A DNA stretch of 64,000 nt, taken from Olsenella sp. SW781. Its GTDB lineage: Bacteria; Actinomycetota; Coriobacteriia; Coriobacteriales; Atopobiaceae. The position numbers were made by a program, and so were the translations under genes. Below, one piece after another: positions 45,491 to 54,919 of this stretch. The notes under the pieces are model-generated. The model made no database searches, was not told the DNA's origin, and saw nothing but the letters and a program-made list of their open reading frames with translations. How positions within the stretch are numbered: position 1 is the stretch's first letter; every line of letters starts with the position of its first letter. The stretch covers positions 186,001 to 250,000 of the forward strand of contig NZ_SJOU01000001.1 of assembly GCF_012027725.1 (NCBI RefSeq), read 5' to 3'.

Positions 45491-46471
45491 TCAGGCGGCG
45501 GGGTCCCACGCGTCGTAGTTCTGCGAGAAGAGCCTCTGGAACGCGGAGCCGGCGGCCATGGCGCGGGTGATCGCCTCGGCGTCCGCGGACGGGTCGGAGG
45601 AGTCCGCGGAGATCTGCCAGGCCTCGGTGAGGGCGTCGCAGCGGTTCCTGAGCCAGTTGCCGAGCGTCTCGAGGTGGTCGACCGCCTCCGAGACCCCCTC
45701 GCTGCCGTCGTCGAGCGCGCCGATGTCGTTGATGAGGTTGGAGACCTCGATCGAGATGCCCCGCGCGGCGTCGAGCCCCGCCGCCCGGTCCTCTGACGAG
45801 GTGGACGACAGGACGCCGTCCGACCGCAGGAGCCGCTCGGACTCGTCCACGCGCGCCGAGAGCGAGCCGAGCGACTCGTGGGCGTCGGAGAGCGTCTCCT
45901 CGATGGTCCGCGTCTCCCCGGCCCGGTTCCCGTCCTGCCCGACGAGCGTCTCGAGGAAGCCGGGGAAGCCCGACATCGAGGTGTCGGCGGGCGTCGTCGC
46001 GGAGATGCGCGTGGCGCTCGGGTCCCAGGGGTGGGTGATGAGGACGGTGGCCCCGCCCACCACGAGGACGGCGAGCAGGCCGGCGAGCAGGAACGCCCGC
46101 GTGCGGGGCATGCGGTCGCTGCGCGACACGGGCGACGAGGCGTCGTCGACGGAGGGCAGCGCGCTCTCGATGCGCGTGATCACGCCCGTCTCGTCGGCGT
46201 CCGCGGCCCCTCCGAGCTCGCCCGTCGCGCCGATGTCGGGGAGGTCGAGGTCGCGGGTCGGCCGCGCGGGGGCGGCCTCGGGCCCCTCAGGCCGGACCGA
46301 CGAGCCGCACTTGGGGCACACGTCGGCCCCCGGCGGCAGCAGGGCACCGCAGCCGGGGCACCAGGCCGCGTCGCTCAGCGAGATGCGCTGGGTCGCGTCT
46401 ATGGTCTCATGGCAGCAGGGGCAGGTGAGCGAGCCGTCGGGCACGCGGCCCCCGCAGGCGGGGCAGATCAC
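45491..46471 (-). CDS. Zinc-ribbon membrane protein
   Basis: The 326-residue product starts with two zinc-ribbon-like cysteine sets: C3-x2-C6 with C17/C19/C20, then C38-x2-C41 with C52-x2-C55. An acidic linker leads to one membrane segment (126-146) and an extracytoplasmic helical domain rich in Glu/Ser, possibly coiled coil. No known family is recognised beyond the double zinc ribbon, common in gut Actinobacteria and Firmicutes. It follows acnA by 29 bases, probably the same transcript. Confidence 0.7.
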   Translation of the reverse strand: MICPACGGRVPDGSLTCPCCHETIDATQRISLSDAAWCPGCGALLPPGADVCPKCGSSVRPEGPEAAPARPTRDLDLPDIGATGELGGAADADETGVITRIESALPSVDDASSPVSRSDRMPRTRAFLLAGLLAVLVVGGATVLITHPWDPSATRISATTPADTSMSGFPGFLETLVGQDGNRAGETRTIEETLSDAHESLGSLSARVDESERLLRSDGVLSSTSSEDRAAGLDAARGISIEVSNLINDIGALDDGSEGVSEAVDHLETLGNWLRNRCDALTEAWQISADSSDPSADAEAITRAMAAGSAFQRLFSQNYDAWDPAA

Positions 46472-46500
46472 GGGGCGGCGCCCTCCTCTCTCTCAGTCCG

Positions 46501-49167
46501 CTAGCGGAGCTCGTCCAGGACGAACGGAAGGATACCACCCTTCGCGAGGAACGCGCCCTCCATGGGCGTGTCCACGCGCACAACGCACTCGAAGCTGAAG
46601 GAGGAGCCGTCCGGCCGCGTCGCGCGGACGGTCACCCTCGGCGAGGCCGGCAGCCCGCCCGAGAGGTCGACCGGGGAGACGTCGAAGGTCTCGTCTCCGC
46701 GGATGCCGAGGGCCTCGGCTCCCTCGCCCTCGAGGAACTGGAGCGGGAGGACGCCCATCTGGACGAGGTTGGAGCGGTGGATGCGCTCGAAGCTCTCGGC
46801 TATGACGGCGCGCACGCCGAGCAGCAGCGGGCCCTTGCCCGCCCAGTCGCGGCTCGAGCCGGAGCCGTAGAGCTTGCCGGCCACCACGACGAGCGGGACC
46901 CCCGCGGCGCGATACGACTCCGCGGCGTCGAATATGGGTACGACGTCGCCGCTGAGCAGGTCCTTGGTCCAGCCGCCCACGCGACCCTCGGCGAGCTCGT
47001 TTCTGAGCTTCACGTTGGCGAAGGTGCCGCGAGCCATGACCTCGTGGTTGCCGCGCCGTGCGCCGTAGGTGTTGAAGTCGGCGGGCTCGACGCCGTGCCC
47101 GATGAGGTAGCGGGCCGCGGGCGAGTCCTTGGCGATGGACCCGGCGGGCGAGATGTGGTCGGTCGTGACGAAGTCGCCGAGCAGGGCGAGCGCCCGGGCC
47201 CCGCGCACCTCGACGACGTCCTGAGGGCGGGCGATCTCGAAGTAGGGGGCGCGGCGCACGTAGGTGGACTCGGGGTCCCAGGGGAAGGTCGCGGACTGGT
47301 CGGAGGGGATGGAGCGCCAGGTCTCGGAGCCCTCGAGCAGGCCCCGCGAGCCCTCCTCGAAGAGCGAGGCGTCGCAGTGGGCCGCGAGCTCGGCGGCGAC
47401 CTCCTCGTCGGTGGGCATGATGTCGGAGAGCATGACGGGGGTCCCGTCGGGGGCGACGCCCACCGGCTCGGTCGAGAGGTCCACGTCCATCGTGCCGGCG
47501 AGCGAGTAGGCGACCACGAGCGCGGGCTGGCACAGGTAGTTCTGGCTCACGTCCGGGGAGATGCGCCCCTCGAAGTTACGGTTGCCCGACAGGACGCTCG
47601 TGAGCTCGAGCTCGGCGGCGTGGGGCTTCAGGCAGGCCTTGATCTCCCCGGAGTTGCCGATGCAGCTCATGCAGCCGAAGCCGCAGGTGAAGAAGCCGAG
47701 CCTCCGGAGCGGCTCGGCCAGGCCGCACCGCTCGAGGAGCAGCTCGGTGGCATGGCTGCCGGGCGCGAGGACCTTCTTGACCCAGGGGCGGGGCGCAAGC
47801 CCGCGCTCGACGGCGTGCCGGGCGAGCAGGCCCGCGGCGACCATCATCGCCGGGTCCGTCGCGGTGGTGCAGCTCGTGATGGCGGCGATGGCGATGGCGC
47901 CGTGCCCGAGCTCCCCTGCGCCCTCGACGGCGACGCGCTCGGAGAGGTCGCGGCCGTTCTCGCGGGCGGACGACTCGAAGCGGGCCTTGAGCCCCGAGAC
48001 GGCCACGCGGTCGTGCGGGCGCGACGGGCCGGCGAGCGAGGGCTCGACGGAGGAGAGGTCGAGCTCGAGGGTGCGCGCGTAGACACGACCCTCGCGCGTG
48101 CCGTAGACGCCCTGGGCCTCGAGGTAGGCGCGCGCGAAGGCCATCTCGCCCGAGTCGCGCCCGGCGGTCTCGAGGTAGTCGAAGGTGACGTCGTCCGCGG
48201 GGAAGAGCGTCGCCGTCGCCCCGTACTCGGGCGTCATGTTGGAGACGCACGCGCGCTGGGTGGCGGAAAGCGACGCCACGCCCTCGCCCGTGACCTCGAC
48301 GATCGAGCCCACGACCCCCTCGGCGCGGAGCAGCTGCGCCACGGAGAGGGCGACGTCCATGCCCGAGACGCCCTCCGAGGTGGCTCCCGACAGGCGCAGC
48401 TCGACGACGGGCGGCACGAGCATCGAGATGGGCTGACCGAGCGCCGCCGCCTCCGCCTCGATGCCGCCGACGCCCCAGCCGAGCACGCCGACGCCGTTGG
48501 CCGTCGTGGTGTGGGAGTCGGTGCCGACGAGGGTGTCGAAGCACGCCACGTCCTTCTCGCCCGCGGCGAGCGCGTCGGTCGTGACCACGCCGCAGAAGCG
48601 CTCGATGTTGAGCTGGTGGCAGATGCCGCCTCCCGGCGGGACGATCTCGACGTTCTGGAAGGAGCGGCTCGCCCACTTGAGGAAGGCGAAGCGCTCGCGG
48701 TTGCGCTCGGCCTCGAGGCGCTGGTTCTCCCCCACCGCCCCCGGGCACTCGGCGACGTCGGCGATGACGGAGTGGTCGACGACGAGCGTGCAGGGGATGC
48801 GCGGGTTCACGAGCAGCGGGTCGCCGCCGCGCTCGACCATGGCGTCGCGCATGGCGGCGAAGTCGACGAACACCGGGACGCCCGTGAAGTCCTGGAAGAG
48901 CACGCGGGCGGGCATGAACTCGATCTCGGCGCCCGCCGCCCCGGCCGTCCCCGCCTCGACGACGGCGGAGGCCATGCGCACGGCGTCCTCGTCGGTCGCG
49001 GCGCGTCGGACGACGTTCTCGAGAAGGACGAGAAGCGCCCTCGGGAGGCGCTCGGCGCCCGGGATCCCCGAGACCACGTGGGCGAGGCGCGAGACGCCCC
49101 CGCCCTTAAGGGTCACCGGCCGGCGCGCGGAGAGGACCGCCTCGCGGAAATCAGTCGTTGCTGCCAT
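46501..49167 (-). CDS. acnA: Aconitate hydratase
   Basis: Citrate-isocitrate isomerase of the AcnA/IRP type, 888 residues. The three cluster cysteines are in ITSCTTATDP (family TSCTNTSNP) and CGFGCMSCIGNSGE; DSHTTTANGVGVLGWGVGG and LLGDFVTTDHISPAGSI (swivel domain), and GSGSSRDWAGKGP (substrate-binding SxRDWAxKG) are intact. The Asn-to-Thr/Ala changes after the first Cys are tolerated differences. It overlaps the P-type ATPase by 17 bases. No other citric-cycle gene is in the window. Confidence 0.95.
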   Translation of the reverse strand: MAATTDFREAVLSARRPVTLKGGGVSRLAHVVSGIPGAERLPRALLVLLENVVRRAATDEDAVRMASAVVEAGTAGAAGAEIEFMPARVLFQDFTGVPVFVDFAAMRDAMVERGGDPLLVNPRIPCTLVVDHSVIADVAECPGAVGENQRLEAERNRERFAFLKWASRSFQNVEIVPPGGGICHQLNIERFCGVVTTDALAAGEKDVACFDTLVGTDSHTTTANGVGVLGWGVGGIEAEAAALGQPISMLVPPVVELRLSGATSEGVSGMDVALSVAQLLRAEGVVGSIVEVTGEGVASLSATQRACVSNMTPEYGATATLFPADDVTFDYLETAGRDSGEMAFARAYLEAQGVYGTREGRVYARTLELDLSSVEPSLAGPSRPHDRVAVSGLKARFESSARENGRDLSERVAVEGAGELGHGAIAIAAITSCTTATDPAMMVAAGLLARHAVERGLAPRPWVKKVLAPGSHATELLLERCGLAEPLRRLGFFTCGFGCMSCIGNSGEIKACLKPHAAELELTSVLSGNRNFEGRISPDVSQNYLCQPALVVAYSLAGTMDVDLSTEPVGVAPDGTPVMLSDIMPTDEEVAAELAAHCDASLFEEGSRGLLEGSETWRSIPSDQSATFPWDPESTYVRRAPYFEIARPQDVVEVRGARALALLGDFVTTDHISPAGSIAKDSPAARYLIGHGVEPADFNTYGARRGNHEVMARGTFANVKLRNELAEGRVGGWTKDLLSGDVVPIFDAAESYRAAGVPLVVVAGKLYGSGSSRDWAGKGPLLLGVRAVIAESFERIHRSNLVQMGVLPLQFLEGEGAEALGIRGDETFDVSPVDLSGGLPASPRVTVRATRPDGSSFSFECVVRVDTPMEGAFLAKGGILPFVLDELR

Positions 49168-51547
49168 GTCTGCCCTCCACCTTCCTCACGAGGCGCGCGA
49201 AGCGCTCGTCAGTCTCGTAGCTCGCGAGCGAGCGGTTGTACATCCAGTTGAAGAACGCGACCGCGATAAGGCCCGCGGCGGCGATCACCACCCCCATGCT
49301 ACCCGTCATGTCCTCCATCTCGAAGAACGAGGCGAAGACCGTACACCCACACGCAACAATGGCGACGATCACGACGAGCAGCGCGGCCCTGAGCGGCGTC
49401 AGCGGCTGGGAGATGCGCCAGACGAGCGCGATGCCCACGAAGGCGACCAGCACGGTGCAGACCGTCGAGATCTCGCTGAACGAGTGGGAGAGCGCGCGCC
49501 CCACGACGAGCTCGGCGAAAAGCGCCGCAACGATGGCGGCCGAGGCCGGCAGCGACCGAGCGAGCACGTTGGCGAGAAAGCTCCCGCGCACGAGCTCGTG
49601 GTTGGGCTCGAGGGCGAGCACGAACGAGGGTATGCCGATGACCGCCGTCGAGAGCAGCGACATCTGGATGGGGATGAAGGGGTACGGCGGCATGACGATG
49701 CAGATGAGCGCCAGGGCGGCCGTGAAGACGGTCTTCACGAGGAAGAGCGACGCTGAGCGCTGCAGGTTGTTGATCGACCGCCTGCCCTCGGCGACGACCT
49801 CGGGCATGTGCGAGAAGTCGTTGTCCGCGAGGACGATCTCGGAGACGTTGCGCGCCGCGGCGGACCCCGAGGCCATGGCGACGGAGCAGTCGGCCTCCCG
49901 CAGGGCGAGGACGTCGTTCACGCCGTCGCCGGTCATGGCCACCGTGCGCCCGCGCCGGTGAAGGGCGCGCACGAGGTCGCGCTTCTGCTGCGGGGTGACG
50001 CGCCCGAACACGCGCGCCTCGTCGACGGCGGCGTCGAGCTTCTCGGGGGTGTCGAGCGTCGCGGCGTCCACGTACCTCTCGGCGTGCGGGACGCCGGCGC
50101 GCGCGGCGATGGCCGAGACCGTGCGCGGGTCGTCCCCGGAGATGACCCTGAGCTCGACCCCCTGGCCGAGGAAGAACCGCATGGTCTCGGGGGCGGTGGC
50201 GCGGATCTCGTCGCGAATGGCGACGCACCCCATCAGGCGCACCTCGCCGACGAGCGCGTTCCCCTCGTCGAACCCGTCGGCCTGGCCCACCACGAGCACG
50301 CGCTCCGTGGCGTCGAAGGCCCGCGCGACCCGGTCAGCCTCCCCCGCGCGGTCGCGGCCGAGCACGAACGCGGCGGCGCCCATCACGAGCGCGCGGCCGT
50401 CCGCGGTCACGCAGCCCGAGTACTTGCGCGCCGAGTCGAAGGGGACGGCCCGGGCCGCCCCCGCCGCGCGGATGCCGAGCGCGTCGGCGTGGCGCAGGAG
50501 GGCGAGCGCGGTCTCGTTGGCGTCCTCCGCGTTGGCGGAGGCTATCGCGGCCATGGCGGACTCGACCTCGGCCTCGGAGAACCCGGTCGCGGGGCGCACG
50601 GAGGAGACCTCCATCTCCCCCGAGGTGATCGTGCCCGTCTTGTCGAGGCAGAGCGTGTCCACGCGCGCGAGCGTCTCCACGCAGTACGCCTGCTGGACGA
50701 GGACCATCCGCCGGCCGAGCCGGAAGGTGGCGATGGCGAGGACGGAGGAGGTGAGCAGGACGAGGCCCTGCGGGATCATGCCGATGACGGCGGCGACCGA
50801 GGTGAGGATCGCGTCGTCCAGGCTGCCGCCGTCCATGAGGACCGACCTCAGGAAGAGGCCGAGGCCGAGCGGCACGAGCGCGACCGTGCCGAGTCGGATG
50901 ATGGCGCGCAGCGTCTCCTGGATCTCCGACCGGACCGCCTTGACGTACTTCGCCTCGGCGTTGATGCGCGCGGCGTAGCCCTGCGCCCCCACGCGCGTCA
51001 CCCGCGCGACGAGGCTCCCTGCGTCCACGAAGCTGCCGGAGAGCAGCTCGTCGCCCGGCCCCTTGGAGACGGGCTTGGCCTCGCCGGTGAGCAGGCTCTC
51101 GTTCATGGAGACGTTGCCGGAGACGATGACGCCGTCGGCGGGCACCTGGTCTCCGTGGGAGAGCCGCACGAGGTCGTCGAGGACGAGCTCGGAGGCGGGC
51201 AGCGAGCGCTCGCCGGAGGCGCGGACGACGGTGACCTCCTTCTGAGTGAGGATCGTGAGCCGGTCCACCATGCGCTTGGCGCGGACCTCCTGGGCGACGC
51301 CGATGAGCAGGTTGGCCCCCACGACGCACATGAAGAGGAGGTTGCGGTACTGGCCCGTGAGCAGCACGAGGACGGCGAGCGCGAGGTTCACGCCGTTGAA
51401 CAGCGTGAGCGCGTGCTCCGCCACGATCTGGCGCACGGACTTGGTCTTGACGTCGGTGTTCGCGTTGGTGAGGCCCCTGACCGCGCGGTCGGCGACCTCC
51501 GCGTCGGTGAGCCCGGCGGGCACCGCGTCCCTCTCGTCTGGCGTCAT
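49151..51547 (-). CDS. Cation-transporting P-type ATPase (CtpE-like)
   Basis: P-type ATPase of 798 residues: TGEAKP (154-159, dephosphorylation loop), MIPQGLVLLTS in TM4, phosphorylation D302 in CLDKTGTITSG, and the hinge MTGDGVNDVLALREADCSVAM. About ten membrane segments with six after the hinge fit the P2/CtpE type; mycobacterial CtpE moves Ca2+, so Ca2+ is a guess. There is no N-terminal metal-binding CxxC. The ATG at 51547 has AGGGGAG in front; ATGs further up would overlap the promoter area. A CACAAT box at 51576-51581 is a weak -10 candidate. It is coupled to acnA by overlap. Confidence 0.88.
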   Translation of the reverse strand: MTPDERDAVPAGLTDAEVADRAVRGLTNANTDVKTKSVRQIVAEHALTLFNGVNLALAVLVLLTGQYRNLLFMCVVGANLLIGVAQEVRAKRMVDRLTILTQKEVTVVRASGERSLPASELVLDDLVRLSHGDQVPADGVIVSGNVSMNESLLTGEAKPVSKGPGDELLSGSFVDAGSLVARVTRVGAQGYAARINAEAKYVKAVRSEIQETLRAIIRLGTVALVPLGLGLFLRSVLMDGGSLDDAILTSVAAVIGMIPQGLVLLTSSVLAIATFRLGRRMVLVQQAYCVETLARVDTLCLDKTGTITSGEMEVSSVRPATGFSEAEVESAMAAIASANAEDANETALALLRHADALGIRAAGAARAVPFDSARKYSGCVTADGRALVMGAAAFVLGRDRAGEADRVARAFDATERVLVVGQADGFDEGNALVGEVRLMGCVAIRDEIRATAPETMRFFLGQGVELRVISGDDPRTVSAIAARAGVPHAERYVDAATLDTPEKLDAAVDEARVFGRVTPQQKRDLVRALHRRGRTVAMTGDGVNDVLALREADCSVAMASGSAAARNVSEIVLADNDFSHMPEVVAEGRRSINNLQRSASLFLVKTVFTAALALICIVMPPYPFIPIQMSLLSTAVIGIPSFVLALEPNHELVRGSFLANVLARSLPASAAIVAALFAELVVGRALSHSFSEISTVCTVLVAFVGIALVWRISQPLTPLRAALLVVIVAIVACGCTVFASFFEMEDMTGSMGVVIAAAGLIAVAFFNWMYNRSLASYETDERFARLVRKVEGRHGSND

Positions 51548-51647
51548 CGCTCCCCTCTCGTCCGGTGCGTGACCCATTGTGCCACGGGGCGGGCGCGGCT
51601 CGGCGAACCTTACGAAAAAGAGAGACTTTCGGGCGAGGCCCCGACGC

Positions 51648-51691
51648 GCGCAGAACAGAAACGAACCCGCGAGGCCGAGGGTCTCGCGGGT
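51648..51691 (-). terminator. Terminator after tRNA-Arg
   Basis: A 9-bp stem (51665-51673 with 51683-51691), loop of 9, followed on the minus strand by T-rich TTCGTTTCTGTTC, 17 bases beyond the tRNA. Confidence 0.6.
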
Positions 51692-51707
51692 CCGCGCGTC
51701 TTGCGGA

Positions 51708-51784
51708 TGGTGCGCCCAGGGGGATTCGAACCCACGACCTTCTGCTCCGGAGGCAGACGCTCTCATCCACTGAGCTATGGGCGC
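51708..51784 (-). tRNA. tRNA-Arg, anticodon CCG
   Basis: Complete cloverleaf with encoded CCA: acceptor GCGCCCA/TGGGCGC, D arm GCTC...GAGC, anticodon stem TCTGC/GCAGA around CTCCGGA (anticodon CCG, reads CGG), T loop TTCGAAT. The T stem GTGGG/CCCCC has one T-C mismatch at the second pair. It has its own promoter on the minus strand. Confidence 0.93.
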
Positions 51785-51794
51785 GTGCGAGGGC

Positions 51795-51823
51795 AGTATA
51801 GCTCAATCCCCCGCCCGTCACAA
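51795..51823 (-). promoter_or_regulatory. Promoter of tRNA-Arg
   Basis: Minus-strand TTGTGA, 17-base spacer, TATACT, ten bases before the mature tRNA 5' end. Confidence 0.75.
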
Positions 51824-51865
51824 TCCAGACGCGCGGCGCGCCGTAACCTCGCGGTCACACGCGCG

Positions 51866-51874
51866 TGGTATCAT
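51866..51874 (+). promoter_or_regulatory. Extended -10 promoter of the aromatic cluster
   Basis: TGG-TATCAT on the plus strand, 37 bases before the DAHP synthase ATG; no clear -35. It diverges from the tRNA-Arg promoter about 45 bases away. No T-box or attenuator is seen in the short leader. Confidence 0.45.
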
Positions 51875-51911
51875 CGCGCAGCATTTCACGCACCCAACAC
51901 AGGAGAAGCGA

Positions 51912-52937
51912 ATGATCGCAGTAGTGAGGGACAGCGCCACAGCCGAGCAGCTCGACCACTTCGTCAGGTGGATCGAGGACCGAGGCTTCAGGACGAACGT
52001 CTCCCAGGGAGACAACGAGACCCTGGTCGGCATCATCGGCGACACGACCCGCATCGACCCGTTCCTGCTCGAGAGCATGGACATCGTCGAGCGCGTCCAG
52101 CGCGTCTCCGAGCCGTTCAAGCTCGCCAACCGCAAGTTCCACCCCGAGGACACCGTCGTCGACTGCGGGCACGGCGTGCTCGTAGGCGGCGGCCACTTCC
52201 AGGTGATCGCCGGGCCGTGCTCGGTCGAGGGCGACAACCTCATGGCCATCGCCCGCGCCGTGCGCGCGGCGGGCGCCACGATGCTGCGCGGTGGCGCGTT
52301 CAAGCCGAGGACCTCCCCCTACACGTCCCAGGGCATGGGCGCGCGCGGCCTCGACCTGCTCATGGAGGCGGGCTCCGAGCTCGACATGCCCGTCGTGACC
52401 GAGATCATGGACCCGCGCGACGTCGGGCTCTTCCTCGACAGGGGCGTGGACGTCCTCCAGATCGGGGCGAGAAACGCGCAGAACTTCCCGCTCCTGCGCG
52501 AGGCCGGCAAGTCCGGCATCCCGGTCCTGCTCAAGCGCGGCATGTCCGAGACCATCGACGAGTTCGTCATGAGCGCCGAGTACGTCATGAGCGAGGGCAA
52601 CGCCAACGTCATGCTCTGCGAGCGCGGCGTCCGCACCTTCGAGACGCGCACGAGGAACACCTTCGACGTGAACGCTATCCCCGTCCTGCACCACCTCACC
52701 CACCTGCCCGTCGTCGGCGACCCGAGCCACGCCACGGGCTACACGCGCTACGTGAGGCCCGCCGCCTACGCGGCCGTCGCCGCGGGGGCCGACGCGCTCG
52801 AGATCGAGGTGCACGACTGCCCCGCGAAGGCCTGGTCGGACGGCGCGCAGGCGCTCACGCCGGACCAGTTCGCCGACGCCATGCGGCGCATCGCGCTCAT
52901 CCGCGAGGCCGTCACCGCCGACCTCGGGGAGGCCTAG
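51912..52937 (+). CDS. aroF: 3-deoxy-7-phosphoheptulonate (DAHP) synthase
   Basis: First shikimate step: PEP + erythrose-4-P to DAHP. The 341-residue enzyme is of the KDO8P-synthase-like type I-beta: an N-terminal ferredoxin-like domain (1-75), which in other members binds Tyr or Phe for feedback, then the barrel with VIAGPCSVEG, GATMLRGGAFKPRTSPY, VLLKRGMSETIDEF and the metal region VVGDPSHATG. GGAG precedes the ATG at 51912. It opens the plus-strand aromatic operon. Confidence 0.95.
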   Translation: MIAVVRDSATAEQLDHFVRWIEDRGFRTNVSQGDNETLVGIIGDTTRIDPFLLESMDIVERVQRVSEPFKLANRKFHPEDTVVDCGHGVLVGGGHFQVIAGPCSVEGDNLMAIARAVRAAGATMLRGGAFKPRTSPYTSQGMGARGLDLLMEAGSELDMPVVTEIMDPRDVGLFLDRGVDVLQIGARNAQNFPLLREAGKSGIPVLLKRGMSETIDEFVMSAEYVMSEGNANVMLCERGVRTFETRTRNTFDVNAIPVLHHLTHLPVVGDPSHATGYTRYVRPAAYAAVAAGADALEIEVHDCPAKAWSDGAQALTPDQFADAMRRIALIREAVTADLGEA

Positions 52938-53813
52938 GTGGCCGCCCGCGCGCTCGCCCCCGAGGTCGTGCCGGGGCGCATCGGCATCGTGGGGCTCGGC
53001 CTCATGGGGGGCTCCTTCGCCAAGGCCTTCGCGGCCGCCGGCGTCGAGGCCTTCGCCTGGAACAGGACGCGCTCCACGCTCGAGCTTGCGATGATAGAGA
53101 CCGTCTCGGGCGAGCTTACCGACGAGGTGGTGCCGACCTGCGAGCTCCTGATCCTCGCGGGCTACCCCGCCGCGGCCGTATCGTGGCTCGAGGAGATGGC
53201 GCCGCTCATCTCCGCCGGCGCCATCGTCATCGACACGGTGGGCGTCAAGCGCGTCATCTGCGAGCGGTGCGAGAAGATCGCGGAGGGTCGCCCCTTCACC
53301 TTCGTCGGCTGCCACCCCATGGCGGGGACGCAGTACTCCGGCTTCGCCCACGCGCGCGCCTCGATGTTCAGGGGAGCGCCGATGGTCGTCGTGCCGCCCG
53401 AGATGGACGACTTCGAGCGGGCGGACGTCCTCGAGCGCCTGAAGGAGCTCCTCGAGCCGTGCGGCTTCGGCAGCTTCACGCTCGCCACGCCCGCGGAGCA
53501 CGACCGCGTCATCGCCTTTACCTCGCAGCTCGCCCACGTCGTCTCCAACGCCTACGTCAAGAGCCCGACGGCACGCGCGCATCGGGGGTTCTCGGCGGGC
53601 TCCTACCGCGACCTCACGCGCGTCGCCCGCCTGAACGCGCCCATGTGGACGGAGCTCTTCCTCGACAACGCCGACTTCCTCTCCGAGGAGATCGGGACCA
53701 TCATCCGGAGCCTCTCCGAGTACAAGGAGGCCATCGACGCGCGGGACGCCGCGCGCCTCGAGTCGCTCCTCGCTGAGGGCGACAGGATCAAGAGGGAGGT
53801 CGACCGCCGATGA
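52938..53813 (+). CDS. tyrA: Prephenate dehydrogenase
   Basis: NAD(P)-dependent oxidative decarboxylation of prephenate to 4-hydroxyphenylpyruvate, the tyrosine branch. GIVGLGLMGGSFAKAF (nucleotide-binding GxGxxG), VGCHPMAGTQYSGF with the conserved catalytic His, and HDRVIAFTSQLAHVVSNAY are clear. There is no ACT domain at the 291-residue end, so feedback control through that route is not expected. GTG start directly after the DAHP synthase stop. Confidence 0.94.
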   Translation: MAARALAPEVVPGRIGIVGLGLMGGSFAKAFAAAGVEAFAWNRTRSTLELAMIETVSGELTDEVVPTCELLILAGYPAAAVSWLEEMAPLISAGAIVIDTVGVKRVICERCEKIAEGRPFTFVGCHPMAGTQYSGFAHARASMFRGAPMVVVPPEMDDFERADVLERLKELLEPCGFGSFTLATPAEHDRVIAFTSQLAHVVSNAYVKSPTARAHRGFSAGSYRDLTRVARLNAPMWTELFLDNADFLSEEIGTIIRSLSEYKEAIDARDAARLESLLAEGDRIKREVDRR

Positions 53814-54919
53814 GCGCGCCGTCTTCCGTCGAGCGCGCGGTGCGCGTGAGCGCCGCGTCGGGCGCCTATGATGTCCACGTCGGCGCGGGCGTGCTCGCCC
53901 GCGCCGGGGCCATCGCCCGCGAGGCGGCGGGCGGCGGGAGGTGCTGCGTGGTCACGGAGACCAACGTCGGGCCCCTCTACGCCGACGAGCTCGAGGCCTC
54001 GCTCGCCTCCGCCGGCTACGAGGTCGCCCCCAGGCTCACCTTCCCGGCCGGAGAGCCCTCGAAGAACCTCGGGACGCTCGCGGGCCTGCTCGAGGGACTC
54101 GCCGAGCGCGGCCTCACGCGAGACGACGTCGTCGTCGCGCTCGGGGGCGGCGTGACGGGCGACGTCGCGGGGCTCGCGGCGGCGCTCTACCTCAGGGGCT
54201 GCCCCGTGGTGCAGGTCCCCACGTCGCTCCTCGCCATGGTCGACTCCTCCGTCGGCGGCAAGACCGCCGTCGACCTGCCCGCGGGCAAGAACCTCGCGGG
54301 CGCGTTCTGGCAGCCGTCCGCCGTGGTGGCCGACGTGCGATGCCTCTCCACCGTATCCCCCGAGCTCTTCCGCGACTCGTGCGGGGAGGTCGTGAAGCAC
54401 GCCGTCCTCGCCGACGCCCGGATGCTCGACGACCTCACGCGCTCCCCGCTCACCGCGCCGGGCGTCGGCGAGGCGCGCCTCGTCGACGTGGTGGCGAGAA
54501 ACGTGGAGATTAAGCGCGACGTCGTCGACGCCGACGAGCGCGAGCGCGGGCTTCGCCAGACGCTCAACCTCGGGCACACCCTGGGGCACGCCATCGAGTC
54601 GGCGAGCGGGTTCTCCCTCGGGCACGGCTCGTGCGTCGCCGCCGGCCTCTGCATGGTCTCGCGCGCGTCCGCGAGGATGGGGTGGTGCTCCGAGGAGACG
54701 GCCGTGCGCATCGTCGCGTGCGTCGAGGCGCACGGGCTGCCCACGGGAAGCGACGTCCCCGCGGAGACGCTCATGGGCTACGTCGGGCATGACAAGAAGC
54801 GCCACGGTAACTCCGTGAACCTCGTCGTCCCCGTCGAGCCCGGCAGGGTCGAGGTCCGCCGCGTCGCCCTTGGCGAGCTCGCGCGCATCGTCGAGCTTGG
54901 AAGGGGGACCAGATCGTGA
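53810..54919 (+). CDS. aroB: 3-dehydroquinate synthase
   Basis: Cyclises DAHP to 3-dehydroquinate. Motifs: GGGVTGDVAGLAAALYLRG (NAD-binding), QVPTSLLAMVDSSVGGKTAVD, CGEVVKHAVLAD, QTLNLGHTLGHAIESASG with metal-binding histidines, and GYVGHDKKRHGN. Length 369. The ATG overlaps the tyrA stop (ATGA). Confidence 0.96.
   Translation: MSAPSSVERAVRVSAASGAYDVHVGAGVLARAGAIAREAAGGGRCCVVTETNVGPLYADELEASLASAGYEVAPRLTFPAGEPSKNLGTLAGLLEGLAERGLTRDDVVVALGGGVTGDVAGLAAALYLRGCPVVQVPTSLLAMVDSSVGGKTAVDLPAGKNLAGAFWQPSAVVADVRCLSTVSPELFRDSCGEVVKHAVLADARMLDDLTRSPLTAPGVGEARLVDVVARNVEIKRDVVDADERERGLRQTLNLGHTLGHAIESASGFSLGHGSCVAAGLCMVSRASARMGWCSEETAVRIVACVEAHGLPTGSDVPAETLMGYVGHDKKRHGNSVNLVVPVEPGRVEVRRVALGELARIVELGRGTRS

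Noticed and set aside
46501-49167. Altered residues after the first cluster Cys of aconitase (CTTATDP) as a sign of inactivity
   Set aside because: All three cysteines, the SRDWAxKG and DHISPAG motifs are intact, and this loop varies within the family.
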